From assembly GCA_024305745.1 (NCBI GenBank), contig JAHRBS010000007.1, positions 62,001-126,000 of the forward strand: a stretch of DNA of 64,000 nucleotides. The letters run 5' to 3'. The stretch is from Polyporus tsugae. Its lineage: Eukaryota; Basidiomycota; Agaricomycetes; Polyporales; Polyporaceae. Made by a program: the position numbers and the translations under genes. The notes under the pieces were generated by a model. The model did no database searches. It saw only the letters and a program-made list of their open reading frames with translations, and was not told the origin of the DNA. This document shows, piece by piece, positions 1-11,613 of the stretch (positions are counted from its first letter, which is position 1; each line of letters opens with the position of its first letter).

Positions 1-82
1 CTGTCTATGATGGTACCGCCATCATGCCCTGCATCCATCAGTCACTATTGGAAAGCGTAAGTGGAAATGCTCGTCGAAACAT

Positions 83-368
83 TAGGGGTGCTCAATTCTC
101 GTCGCTCGCTCATTTCGTCGCGCGCCTAAAGAGCGCCTATGGGTTGGCGCGGGAATCCTGGCTCGAGTCGACGGGAAGACCGATTCTATGTATCTCGGGC
201 ATCCTCCCACCGATTTCGTTCAAACTTCCCAGGGATTTACAGAATAATATATGCGAGCTAGTGGCAGGCTTTGGCAGCGTTGGCACGATATGCGAAGTTG
301 AGGCGCTCCGTGGGGAGACCCTGAGGCGCCCGACGAGATGAGCGAGCGACGAGAATTGAGCACCCCTA
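83..368. mobile_element. 282-bp MITE-like element with 43-bp TIRs and TA target duplication
   Basis: Positions 85-127 and 324-366 are inverted copies of one another over 43 bases with only two mismatches. Both arms start GGGGTGCTCAATTCTCGTCG read inwards. The dinucleotide TA flanks both ends (83-84 and 367-368), as expected for Tc1/mariner-type or related TA-targeting elements. The interior is too short for a transposase, so this would be a non-autonomous element. The short open frames across it are by-products of the inverted repeat. It lies 12 bases beyond the stop codon of the neighbouring oxygenase gene. Confidence 0.85.
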
Positions 369-379
369 TTAGACACGAC

Positions 380-1978
380 TCAGCTGGAGGCCTGCGTCGC
401 CCCCATTTGTAATAACGTAGTTATCACCCCCCCTAGTCCCTCCTCTCCCATATCTGGGTCGCCCTTCTCGGACCGACTCCCATGCGGGCCAATCTTCACC
501 AGCAAACAAACGCGCATATACAACCACTCCAACGTCGCCTCGTTCCCATACGCCACGTACGGCGAGCGCACCCCACCTCCCACATCGTCCAACGTGACCC
601 AATGCACGGTGAGCCCCACCTCTCCGTCACGCTCGTCGTACTCACGCCCAGTGCGACCGAACCCTCGGCCTCCCGCACTACTAGCAAGCAAGTCAGACAA
701 GTCGGACCACGGGCCCCGCGCGTCCCCCGGCGTGAACGCGAGACTGCGAGGCAGGACGCTACCCCGGGAGCCCACAAGCTCCCGCGCGGGGTCCTCGACG
801 GGCAGCGGGCCGAGCTCCACCATCCCGCCGAGCATGATTTCGCCGTCCAGCCCGTCTCGGACGAGCCGCAGGTCCGGCGCCAGCCCGGGCCCGAGCTCGA
901 TGCAGGCCTCCAGCAGCGCGGCGTCGCTCCCTTTGAGGCGGTCTTGCAGGCCCGCGAGCAGGTCGGGCATGTCCGACGTCCACACCTTCGGAAACGGGTA
1001 GGCGTGGCGCAGCCCGAAGCCCAGAGTGCCGCCCTGGGGCAGGAACGTGGGAGCCTCTAGCAGGAATCCTCTCAGGATTTGGATGGAGGGCGTGCTGGCG
1101 TGGAAGGGGCGCAGCGCTAGGTGGCCGCCCGCGGGAACTGCGGGATGTTCGGCGGCGCCGTAGTACAAGTTGTAGGTGAGGGTAACGCGATGGCCGGAGG
1201 TGACGGGGGCAACCTCGTGCTCGACGTCGCTGAAGAACGCAGCGTAGGCGACGTAGTCCGGGCGCTGGGAGAGCATGTCGGTGGCGTCGAACGGGTGCTC
1301 TATGTTTTCGTGGCGGAAGACGAGTGTGCCGCCCTCGTGTGGGGTCGGGAAGATGACGACGAGGGAACCGAACATGTCCTGAACCCGCGGCGTGTCCTTG
1401 TGTGGCTTCAAGAACGCGCCTTCGCCTGTCAGGATGGACCGTGTATCCGCGAGTACGGCCTACATTCACACCGGAGGAGCGATAGATGAAAGACGATAGA
1501 CGTTGTACTCACCATACACGTTCAACTTGTATAGCTCCGCACGCACGGTGCGCGCCTCGTCGTTCCCAGAGAGCAGACCGAGCCGTACAGCGTCGCGAAG
1601 GTCGGTCCCCTCGAGGTCGAGCCGGGTCATGAAGTCCTCGGAGTCCATCTTTCCCGCCTTGCGGTACGTCTCGTCGAGCACCGTCTCTTCGCCCCTTCCA
1701 AACTTCGCGCGCTCGCACGCCTTCGCGAGTGCCTCTATAGCGCTATTGTCATTGGATGTCGACGCCTCTAGCAGGTCGATGAATCTGCGGGAAGACTGCA
1801 GTAAGAATGACAGATCGAGAGTCTGAGGATTGTCCACGACGCACCGTGCCTCTTTCCTCCCGTAATATAACTTGAATGCGTTTTGGGGCACCTCAAGTAT
1901 ACCACTGCAGTACGGCGGACTCATTGTCAGGGTGGCTTCGAGTCGCTGTAGAAGGGGTAAAGCGGTGTATTCGGCCAT
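380..1978 (-). CDS. 2OG-Fe(II) oxygenase (prolyl-4-hydroxylase-like), copy 1 (2OG1), three exons
   Basis: Exons read 1978-1845, 1784-1513 and 1425-380, with GTGCGT and GTGAGT donors. The start (MAEYTALPLLQRL) is shared with copies 2 and 3. The catalytic core in exon 3 shows the iron ligands: HKD of KPHKDTPR (HxD) and the His of SDVEHEV, followed by the 2-oxoglutarate-binding Arg in GHRVTLTYNLYYG. A second conserved block near the C-terminus (VHWVT, YGNEATLEWLYMRVC) is shared by the family here. Members of this superfamily use Fe(II), O2 and 2-oxoglutarate to hydroxylate a substrate; the substrate of this fungal subfamily is not known to me. The gene is first in a tandem array of three. No lesion was seen. 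The TATA-like site 2069-2076 lies about 90 nt upstream of the ATG. Confidence 0.85.
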
Positions 1979-2670
1979 AATGAAGATGTGTCGCCAGCTG
2001 GAGGAATGGGAGTACTAGCTCTGAGATCTGATGTCTGGTGTTCGTCGGACATGACGTCTCCTCCGACACTTATATAGAGGATGTGCGGTCTTGGGAACGT
2101 GAGGACCATGCGTTCTTCAAGCGAGAATCTAGGTTGCAATTTCCGTGCAAACATGACTCGTCCCGGGGGGAGGTCGTCATGCATCGTGCGCTGCAAAACA
2201 TGGATCAATCCACACGAACAAACCCGGGTGCGCGATACCGATAGGCCTCTTTGAACACCTACTGAGTCCCTGGTCCTTCTGTGAAGCCTTCTGAGTCAAT
2301 TTCCTTTTCCAACATAGCACCCAAGCCAACTCGCCTGAAACGGCCGTGCCGGCTAGCCTCCCCTGATGCACGAGGGAGTCCGTGACCGTGGGCTCTCCGA
2401 GGATTGCCTTCCCAATCCTACTGACTCCTACTTGGATGATATCAGTGACCTTTTCACAGTTGCCAGCAGAGTTGACTCTTCAAGTTCACCACAGTGTCTT
2501 CCAGGATGCTGCCGATATGGTCTCTTTGTGAAGCGGTAAGATGACTCTACTTGTGAGTACACGCGAGTGCTCAGCGCTCAATGCTCAATATTCAATGCTA
2601 CATATGACATGACCGTTCGACCTGATGCGTACATACATCTAGTTCAATGCCCTAGGAGTGGGTTGACGTT
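1979..2670. other. Intergenic region between oxygenase copies 1 and 2, part of the duplicated unit
   Basis: No gene seen. From about 2095 to 2360 it matches the upstream regions of copies 2 (about 4330-4600) and 3 (about 6580-6820). Shared words include CAATTTCCGTGCAA and GACTCG followed by AACATGGATC. The duplicated unit is therefore about 2.1 kb and includes promoter and far-upstream sequence, not just the coding region. Confidence 0.6.
2069..2076 (-). promoter_or_regulatory. TATA box of oxygenase copy 1
   Basis: On the minus strand the sequence reads TATATAAG about 91 nt before the ATG at 1978. Copy 2 has TATTTAAG at nearly the same distance, which supports a retained duplicated core promoter. 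Confidence 0.55.
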
Positions 2671-4224
2671 TCAAGCGTCGCTTGCTACATTGTCGTTCTC
2701 GTCTGCCTCGCTCTCATAATCGTCCTCGTCGGCATCAGGCTCATCCCGATCCTCGTCCCCCTCACTTCGTATATCCTCCACTTCCTTCGACCGATCCCCA
2801 TACGGGCCGATCTTGACGAGGAGACACACGCGCATATACAACCAATTCAACGACGCCTCGTTCCCGTACGCCAAGTACGGCGAGCGCGGGCCCTCTCCGT
2901 ACCCGCCATTGGTGACCCAATGGACGGTGAGTGTCTTCAAGTCTTCCCGCCCTCCCCCATAAGAGGTCCTCGGGCCCGACCACGGCTCCCCCACATTCCC
3001 CGTGAACGTCAAACTGCGAAGGACAACCGCGCCCTCGTACGTGCGGAGCTCGCTCTCCGCGTCCTCGATGTTATAGTCATCCAGTTCCACCATGCGGTCG
3101 AGCATGATCTCGCTTTCCATGTCCTCGCTCACGAGGCGCAGGAGCGGCCGCACCCCGAGCTCGTCGCAAGCCTCGAACAGCACCGCGTCGCTCCCCTTGA
3201 GCCACCCTTCCAGGCTGTCCAGCGGGTCGTCCATGCCACCCATCCACGCCGTAGGAAACGGATAATCGTGGCGCAGTGCGAAGCCCAGCGTCCCGCCCTG
3301 GGGCAGGAACGTAGGATGGTCTAGGAGAGAGGCGAGGGCCGCCTTCACCGCAGAGGTGCTTGCGTGCGGGGGCTGCAACGCCTCGAGGTTGGCTGGCGGT
3401 ATGGGTTTGCGCAGGGAGCGGTAGTACAAGTTGTACGTGAGCGTGACGCGATGGCCGGAGATGACTGGAATAACCTCGTGTTCGACATCGCTGAAGAACG
3501 CGACGTAGGCGATGCTGCTGCTGCGTCCGGAGAGCAGCGCGGCAGCGTCGAACGTGAATTTCTTCTTCTCGTGCCGGAGAATGAGCCCCCCGCCCTCGTG
3601 CGGGGTCGGGAAGACGACGACGAGGGAGCCGAACATGGACTGGCTGCGGGGTGTATCCTTGTGCGACTTGAAGAATGCACCCTCGCCTACAAGTAACGTT
3701 TGTGCATGAGCACCGACCGCACACCCGCATCGCAGAAGCAATGGATGCAGGACTCACCATACACGTTCAGCTTATACAGCTCAGCACGCACGATGCGCGT
3801 CTCGGAAGCTCCTGGGAGGAGCCCGAGTCGCACAGTGTCGAGGAGCCGAGTGCTCTCGAGGTCGAGGCCGGTCTTGAAGTTCGTGGAGTCCATCTTCCCC
3901 GCCTTGCGATACGTCTCGTCGAGGACCGTCTCTTCCCCTCGACCGAACTTGGCGCGCTCGCACGCTTGTGCTAGTCCTTCTATGGCACTATGATCATTGG
4001 ACGTCGACACCTCCAGCAAGTCGATGAATCTGGAGGAAACCCTTCAGTACGGATAATAGACGGAGGCTCTGGATGCTGCAGGTCACGCACCTTGCGTCCT
4101 TCCTCCCGTAGTACAGCTCAAAGTTGTCGGGGGACACCTCGAGTACACCGCTGCAATACGGAGGACGCGAGATCAAGGTAGTTTTGAGTCGCTGGATCAG
4201 GGGGAAGGCGGTGTATTCGGTCAT
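2671..4224 (-). CDS. 2OG-Fe(II) oxygenase, copy 2 (2OG2), three exons
   Basis: Exons read 4224-4091, 4029-3758 and 3686-2671, with the same two intron positions and phases as copy 1. The start MTEYTAFPLIQRL was chosen by alignment with the paralogues, although the frame stays open further upstream. The iron-binding HKD (KSHKDTPR), the distal His (SDVEHEV) and the Arg of GHRVTLTYNLYY are all present. The C-terminal block HWVTNGGYGEGPRSPYLAYG is followed by NEASLNWLYMRVC. The protein ends in an acidic tail rich in Asp and Glu that copy 1 lacks. No frame lesion was found, so this is probably a working gene. The substrate is unknown. Confidence 0.85.
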
Positions 4225-4992
4225 GGGGAAGATTTGTCGCCAGTGAGGAAGTAGGTCTGTCTGATGCCTGGTGCTAGTCGGATACGACCGTATGTCCTCC
4301 AACGCTTAAATAGAAGATGTGTGGTCCTGGGATAGGCGGGCATGCGAGGACACGCCTTCGTCAAGCGAGAAGCCAGGCTGTAATTTTAATTTCCGTCCAA
4401 CATGACTCGCCTGGAGAGCTCTTTGTGCAGTTCAAAACATGGATCCACACGAACAAAGCACCATCGCTCCGCGATATCGATAGGGCCTTATCTCGGAACA
4501 CGTAATATCTTCATATTCCTTGTGTGAAAAGTTTCGAGTCGGTTTCCTTTTTACGATACGGAACCCAAGTCAACTCGCCTGAAATGGTCGAGCCGGCCAA
4601 CTTCTCGCGAGAGTTCTCTCATGGCCATAATGACCTTTTCGGTCCGAAATGACTCCTGCTAGGCTGAGATCAGCAGCCTTATCACGATTCTTGCAGAAAC
4701 TCACCGCTAGAAGCTAGAACTCGCCACCCATTGCAGAACCTGGGTCGCCACCGAGAGGAGCACGCTCAGGTGGCTAGTCGACGCCTCCGGGTCTGAATCG
4801 TTCCCTCACGCATACATGCATTGCATTGTGCGATAGCTGGAAAGTCTCCTACAGCAATTAGTAGACTGAACGTTACATACTGTTTTCGACATCATCCCAA
4901 TCCCAATCGGGTGCCCGGTCTCACTCCCTGTCACTGTCATCCGACTCGTCTGAAACTGTGCGATTCGGCGGACTCGCTCAGGTCATCTTCAT
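4225..4992. other. Intergenic region between oxygenase copies 2 and 3
   Basis: No gene seen. The part nearest copy 2 repeats the upstream sequence of copies 1 and 3; the rest (about 4700-4990) shows nothing recognisable. Confidence 0.5.
4305..4312 (-). promoter_or_regulatory. TATA-like box of oxygenase copy 2
   Basis: The minus strand reads TATTTAAG about 81 nt before the ATG at 4224, matching the position of the copy 1 box. Confidence 0.5.
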
Positions 4993-6468
4993 CTACTCTT
5001 CGCTTGCGTCGTCCTCGACGTCTTTCTCAGGCTCAACCTCACGCTCCTCGGTCCGTCGTCCGTGCGCGCCGATCGTCACAAGCAGCCCCAACACGCATGT
5101 ACAACCATTCCAGCGCCGCCTCGTTCCCATACGCCGCATAAGGTGCAGCGGGTCCGTCGTTGCTCCTCGTGAGCCAATACACGGTCTGTTTCTTCTTCCA
5201 GCGGAAGGTACGGTGCCACTCCTCGCGCTCCACACGCATATCATACCACGGGTCGGATGCGTCACGCGTGAACACGAAGCTGCGAAGGAGGATGCCGTGG
5301 TGTCTGTCGAAGAGCTCGCTCTCCGCATCCTCGATGTGGATTCCGAAATCGGCCATGTACTGGAGCATGATCTCGCCCTCTAACCCCTTGCTGACGAGAC
5401 GCAGGTCGGGCGACACTCCGAGCTCACTGCACGCCTGGAACAAGGCCGCATCGCTACCCTTGAGCCACTCTTCCAGGCTCGCCAGCGGGTCTTCCACTGT
5501 GTCAGGCGTCCAGCTCTTAGGGAATGGGTAATGGCGACGGAGTCCGAAGCCCAACGTGCCGCCTTGAGGCATGAACGTAGCGCCGTCCAGCAGAGACGTC
5601 AGCACCTCCTTCACCGCGGGCACGCTTGCGTGCAGGGGCTGCAGCGTCTCGAGGTTGGAAGGGGGTGCGGTGTTGCGTCGCGCGCCGTAGTAGAGGTTGT
5701 ACGTGAGAGTGACACGATGGCCGGAGACGACGGGAGTGACTTCGTGTTCGACGTCGCTGAAGAACGCCGCGTAGGCGATGCTACTGGTGCGCCAGGAGAG
5801 CAGCGCGGTAACATCAAACGTGAACATTTTGTCGTCGTGCCGGAGGACGAGCGCGCCACCCTCGTGCGGCGTCGGGAAGACGACGACGAGGGAGCCGAAC
5901 ATGGACTGGCTGCGGGGGCGTGTCCTTGTGAGGCTTGAAGAACGCGCCATCGCCTATTGTAACAGTTGTGCATGAGTACCGTCATCGGAGCGATAGACGA
6001 CCCACTCACCATACACGTTCAACTTGTACAGCTCGGCACGAACAGTGCGCTTCTCGTCATTGAAGGCCGAGCCGCACAGTGTCAAGCGGCCCGGTTTCCT
6101 CGACATCGAGGCGGGTGACGAACTTCTTGGGGTCCATCTTCCCTGCCTTGCGATACGTCTCGTCGAGCACCGTCTCGTCGCCCCTCCCAAACTTGGCTGG
6201 CTTGCATGCTTGTGCGAGTGCCTCTAGGGCGCCACAGTCGTCGGACCTCGACGCCTTCGATATGTCGATGAATCTGTACGTGCATTGCAAATAAGGACGA
6301 TAGCCAGCTCTTCAGGAGATTATCAACGACGCACCGTGCCTCAGTTTTCCCATAGTATAGTTCAAAGTTGTCGGAAGTCACCTCAAGGATACCACTGCAG
6401 TACGGGAGATGCTCCGTTAGGGTGGCTTCAAGTCGCTGTAGGAGGGGGAAAGCGGTATATTCGGCCAT
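4993..6468 (-). pseudogene. 2OG-Fe(II) oxygenase, copy 3 (2OG3), broken by at least three frameshifts
   Basis: The layout is that of copies 1 and 2: exon 1 6468-6335, exon 2 6273-6010, then exon 3 from about 5955 down. Exon 2 loses 8 bases relative to copies 1 and 2 at about 6056-6068, where the paralogues read LGLLSGNDE. Exon 3 has five Gs instead of four at 5914-5918, just after the HKDTP iron site, which shifts the frame before MFGSL. A third shift lies near 5085-5095, between LYMRV and LLVTIGAHG. The residues of the active site (HKD, SDVEHEV, GHRVTLTYNLYYG) are otherwise preserved, so the decay looks recent. Assembly error in the G run is possible for one lesion but does not explain all three. 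Confidence 0.75.
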
Positions 6469-8426
6469 GGTAGTGATCTGTGGGCAGGGAGGAAGGGAAG
6501 TAGCTCCAGCTGAGGTCTGGTGTTCGACGCGACATATCGGCACTTACTTATGTAACTGCTGTCCTCTCGTCGATATACGAAGACCATGCGCCATCAGGTG
6601 AGAGTCCAGGATGCAATTTCCGTGCAAGATGACTCGCCCAGCAGTGGAACCCGGAAACCGTCGTTTGAGAAACATGGATCCACACGAACAAGGCATTCTC
6701 GCCGTGCGACGGGCTTCGAATACGTGATATCTCCGTGGGCCTTCCATGCATGCGCAGGGATTTGAGTCAGTTTCCTTTCCGAGGTTTGGCCTCCAAGTCA
6801 ACTCACCCGAATATGACCAGCCGGTTAACCGCCTTCCTAGCATTCTTCGACGATCGCCTTCTCTGTACGGAGTGACTCCTACATCGCCGATATCAGCGCA
6901 AATCCCATCACGATCCCTTCACCGCTAGGACTCCATACTTCTTCTCAACCGTAATTGAACGGTTGAACGACTTCATTTGAGGACGTATGTGTCGGTTTTG
7001 AGATCGCAATATCTGTAGAATCTAGGCTTCCACCATACACTCGTCTTAGGTCGTGAAGACACCGCAACACTCTCCACATAAACGTCGTGACTCCCCTTTG
7101 AAAGATCGGTGTCAATTACCAAACATACCTTCTGGTCTGCAACACCGCCAGCGGTCACTGTGATCCAGCGACCCACCCATATCTATTCCGACGTCCGTCG
7201 ACGACTTCCCGGATGCGCATTGCAAAGCAAGGCTCGAGTAGTATACTCCAGTAAAAGATGATCAGGAGATAGGAGCGTTAGGACCGAGTTAGGACGGTTG
7301 AATGTAGTGCAAGTCGTTGAGGGAGACAAGTTGTGCAGACCCTAACCCCACTTGCATCGGCGGTTCATCTGTCTCCACTTAAGCGCCCATGTTGGTGGCA
7401 TCTTGGAAGAAACCTCCACGGTCTGAAGCTCCACCAGTCCGTTAGCACTGATGCTTTCCATGTAACTGATATCCTACAGCTTCTTACTTAGGATGGCACA
7501 GGATACCGTAGGAAGAGGATACAACGCAAATATTAATGCCAGCCATCCGCCTCAAGTAATAAGGTGACTGTACTTGTCATAGCGGGAAGAAGTTCCAGGT
7601 ACGTCGTGAACCCGTCCTCTCAAATGCGCCGTACATAGCTAAAAGAGGAACACTCTCCACGACAGGTTTCCGCTGTAGAAATAGTTGGTTTGACTTCCAG
7701 TCTTCGCGGGGGCACTTCATGACTCCTAGTAGTTCTGTATCCAGCATCGTCCTCGACTCAACCCATCTACGGTCAGTGTCCATTTACGGTGAAGGTTATT
7801 TTCTGCTCGACATGACTCACAGTGTGAGCCGCAGACTCCCGGCTTTCGGGCATACCCAGACACACATACCGTCCGCCGATCGCTGAATGTCGCCACGGGG
7901 GGACCCATACATACAAATAACGATGCCACATGTCTCACAGACGCGTCAATGTCGCTGTTTATACCGACGCAAGGCATATGTCTGTGCGAGCAGCATCTAC
8001 GCCGACAGGTGAGACTGCAAAGGTGCTTTTTGAACCTCGCGCTGTGCCACATATAGCGGCTTCTCGCTCTCGCCCGCTGTTCGCTCCCGAGTACCTGAGC
8101 GGTTCTATTATTCGATCAGACAGCGCGGTCGCGGAACTGGAATTGTGGTTGCGTTCCGTATATGCGTTACGTTTCCGCTCCCTTGATCATCAATTTATGG
8201 AATTTCCTCGCTCCACAAGCTCTCGAAGTACGTCCCTCGTAAATTCACGATACCCATTCCGTGCGCGCTGACTCTGTGTGGGACAGAGAAGATACACGGA
8301 TGAATGAAAACGGAGAGTCAACCGCGGCGAACCTTTTATCGTCAGCGTCCTATAAAGCCTTGAGCGGCGTGCGGAGGGACGCTCTCCTCACGCCGCTGTG
8401 GACGTGTCGGACCTTGCATCCTCGTC
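6469..8426. other. Long intergenic region, no gene recognised
   Basis: Positions 6540-6820 repeat the upstream region of oxygenase copies 1 and 2. From about 6950 to 8400 only short open frames (under 115 codons) are present on either strand, without recognisable motifs, paralogy or splice-linked continuation. This is the gap between the minus-strand tandem array and the plus-strand copy 4. Confidence 0.5.
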
Positions 8427-9946
8427 ATGTACACCCCATCTTCAGCTTCAGAATCGAGCTCTGAGTTCGATCAACGTGGGAGCGAGCTTCCGCCAAACCC
8501 AGCTCTCGCTCTCTTCCAACATCCCCGAGCCGACGAGCTGCGCACTACTCTGGGCGAGTCTTTACCATACTGCTCGGGGACGCTCGACCTGCCGACCGAG
8601 GGGTTAGTCCTCTTCTACGGCAAGGGCGAGTCCGCTAGGTAAGCACATTCCATGTCCACACATTATTTATCCCGGGACTGATAGTTCATGTTATAGCCGT
8701 CTTGACCTGTCAAACCCCACGCTGTCCGCTCTCGCGCACCTCGAGACAACGTGTGACCCTGCGACTTTTGGTGTCGACAATAGAGACGTCCTTGACGAGT
8801 CCTATCGCAAGGCGAGGAAGCTCGACAGCAGGTGCTTCGCCTTCAACCTCAACGTAGAACGAGTGGGATTACTCGAGGCCGTCCGGATGGGCTTGTTCTC
8901 TGGCAGAGACGAGAGGAAGGCCATACATGCCGAGCTGTACAACCTCAATGTATACGGTACGTCGCTCGATGATCTGCGTACTCCGAGTGATCAACTCATG
9001 CCGAGGATCTATTCGACTAGGGAAGGACTCGTTCTTCAAATCCCATAAGGACACTCCTCGAGGAACTTCCATGTTCGGCTCTCTTGTGCTCGTGCTTCCT
9101 ACCCCTCACGAAGGTGGCGAGCTCGTCCTCCGGCACCAGGGCAACGAGTGGACGTACAACGCCGCCCAGGTGTTGTCTCCTCTGTCGCATGCATCCCCGC
9201 GCATAGCCTATGTCGCGTTCTTCAGCGACGTCGACCACGAGGTCAGGCGCGTGACGTCAGGGTATCGCGTTACGATAACCTACAACCTGCATATCTCCGA
9301 GCCCGTCGCGCCCATCCAAGGACTCGACGTTATACAGCCTCGGGGCGCGAACAGTCTCGAAGTCGAGAACGCGCTCAACGCTCTCCTCAACGACCCGACA
9401 TTCCTCCCGAACGGAGGCACGCTCGGCTTCGGCCTCCGCCACCTCTACCCCTTGCCAACCTCGTTCGATCCGCACACGGACGACACGCTCGAGTCTCTCA
9501 AGCTCCGCCTCAAGGGCGCAGACTCGGCGCTCTTCAGAGCGTGCACCGCACTCCGTCTCCACCCCTCCCTCCACTCCGTCTTCGAGTGGCGCGACCACAC
9601 ATCCGACGACGGCAGCCCCCGCGCGCTCATCGCGTTCCCGCGCGTCGTCCAGTTCCACACGCACTCGCACGACGACGACGAGGTGCTGTGGGAGAAGCTC
9701 TGCCGGCGTTTCGACGGCGTGCTCGTCAACGCGCGCCCGGCGGACCTCGGCGCTGCGAGCTCGAGCGCGAGCGCGGAGGGGGGGATCGAGTGCCGGGACG
9801 TGCATTGGGTCACCGCGCTGTCTGAAGTGAACGGGGTCAAGACGCGCTTCGCGGCGTACGGGAACGAGCCGGAGATCGGGTACTTGTACCAGCGGATCTG
9901 CTTGCTGGTCGACGTTGGTTCGCCTGAGGAGCGCAGCTGCGTCTGA
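8427..9946 (+). CDS. 2OG-Fe(II) oxygenase, diverged copy 4 (2OG4), three exons
   Basis: Exons read 8427-8638, 8697-8956 and 9021-9946, with the same two intron positions as the minus-strand copies. The N-terminal extension (MYTPSSASESSSEFDQRG) is longer and Ser-rich. Conserved family blocks follow: LPYCSGTLDLP, DESYRKARKLDS and AELYNLNVYG. The catalytic exon has the HKD ligands (KSHKDTPRG), the distal His in SDVDHEV and the Arg in GYRVTITYNLH. The C-terminal block DVHWVTALS and AAYGNEPEIGYLYQRIC is present. No lesion was seen. It is the most diverged of the apparently intact copies and is in opposite orientation, so it probably separated earlier than the tandem trio. Confidence 0.85.
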
Positions 9947-10098
9947 CGCTGGCCGTAAACGACGCGTGTATTGTATTGATATCGATGTATCCGGTAAACA
10001 GCCTGAGGACTACTAGTGAAGTATTACGAACATGGTCTGCGCTCTTTTTTTGGAATGTCAATTTCCTCCGAAGGCGTCATTGACGGCTCTTGACATCT

Positions 10099-10943
10099 TC
10101 AATGGCATTCCTGTCGACGGTCCAGAAAATTATCAGCCAGATCCGAGTCGTCAGAGCGACGTCTGAGACATGGCACTCGCCTTAAGTTGTATTCGCCTGT
10201 CCCGCACTGGCATTCCCGAGCCCTCTCGCGCGCAGCGATCACGTTCACCGCCAGCTCGAGTCCAAGCTGGTTTATCTCGTCCGCAGTCAAGGGATCACGT
10301 CGGGTGATAACATCTCCCAATGCTGATTGAAACCAATGACTGATGCCGTATTCAGGCTGTCTCGAAATGATAAGACGTGTCACGCAATCCGTTGACTTCA
10401 AGAACTTGAGAGAACGCTCTCTCAAGAGCGGAAATTGCCAGAGGGTGGCAAGCCTGAGGACCGACAACCACGATGTAGGGAGGCTCTTGATGCTCGTCTC
10501 CGAGTCATCGCTCTTGGCGAACCTAACTCGTCAGGGGGGCATTGTCAACGTCACATGGAAAGCCACATAAGTATTGACATTACTTGCCTGAAGGCCAGAA
10601 CGCGCAGGAAATCTTTCAACTCGCCCGCTTTGATACCCTCCAAGAAGAGCGGGCATTCCGCACTCGATCCCTCCCGGGGAGAGTTCGGGACGTCTGGGAG
10701 AGTGAACATCCCGACGAAGACGTCCGATGTTTCGAAGTAGTGCCGAGGGACGCAGAAGATGGTACTATCCGCCTATTGTCATGGCACACGCAATGGATCC
10801 ATTAGATTGGAGGTCCGTAATAAATACGTCTAACTATGTCGACTTACCCGAAGATACAGAGGTTCGAGGTCGAAGAATTCGCTGTCTCTGGTGTAGGGTT
10901 GGGACCCTTCAGGGTGCTGGGTGCTCTCAGATGGTGGAGACAT
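10099..10943 (-). CDS. BTB/POZ-domain protein, module copy 1
   Basis: The start (MSPPSESTQHPEGSQPYTRD) is at 10943. Exon 1 ends at about 10848. Later exons encode CVPRHYFETSDVFVGMFTLP, the block GSSAECPLFLEGIKAGELKD, and then SVLRLATLWQFPLLRERSLK with DPLTADEINQLGLELA near the end. This arrangement (DVF..MF core, EGIK block, then helices ending in the EINQLG segment) is that of agaricomycete BTB/POZ proteins, which usually mediate protein-protein contacts, for example with Cullin-3. One intron appears to use a GC donor (about 10588). The acceptor before the CVPRHYF exon aligns poorly with the second copy (AG replaced by AT), so that exon border is uncertain and the gene could be impaired. It is divergent from the P450 pseudogene next door. 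Confidence 0.6.
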
Positions 10944-11613
10944 GTTCAACGAAGATGCAGAGGGGGGTGTCGTGTGCTGTACGACTCAGAGTAAGAACGG
11001 GTCCCCAGTTGGCTGCCTTGGTGCTGCCAGCTGCAGGCTGCTGCGGTAAGAGAAGGAGAAGCTCGCGTCGTGGCCCGGATCATCGATCCTTGCCAGATGA
11101 AGTTCAAATCCATGTCGTTGGACACGGGAGGTATTTTCGAGAGCGAGAGAGTGCGAGAGGTATTATGATGTTGAGTCCTGGCAGGGCGAAGGTGACGGGA
11201 AGTGCCGAGTCGTGGCTGTTCGTAACTAATAAGCAGTGTTACTCACCACCACGACGTCGACTCGACGCTGGCTGCGACTGGACTAGGATCGCCTCTGCAG
11301 CGATGGTATAAGTTCATACGTCTCTGTTCTGGCCAGCTTGAAAACGTGTTCTACTATATGATCTTCGCACTTCCCATCCGACATTCCCACCCCGCACGCC
11401 GCCCGCCAGCCGAATGCCCTCTCAGGCAGCCGCTCAGTCGTTCACGTCTTCCGACAGCGGCACTCTAGGATGCATTCTGGGAGGGGCTTCGGATCCGGGC
11501 CTTGTATCCCCAGCTCACCGCTAGCGCTATTTCACGACGCACCACTACACAGAACATAATCCCTACGTACATATAGAACCACAACCATTGACGTCCAGCA
11601 ACCCTATTCGACG
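10944..11613. other. Duplicated bidirectional intergenic region, module copy 1
   Basis: The interval separates the divergent BTB gene and P450. It matches 16512-17243: for example 11011-11120 and 16578-16690 share GCTGCCAGCTGCAGGCTGCT and AAGAGAAGGAGAAGCTCG. Both also carry TTCGCACTTCCCATCCGACA before the P450. No coding sequence was recognised. A TATA-like CATATAG lies shortly before the P450 ATG. Confidence 0.65.

Noticed and set aside
24..376. Two overlapping open frames at the window start sharing the same residues on both strands (GAQFSSLAH)
   Set aside because: The shared residues come from the inverted arms of the TIR element, not from a protein.
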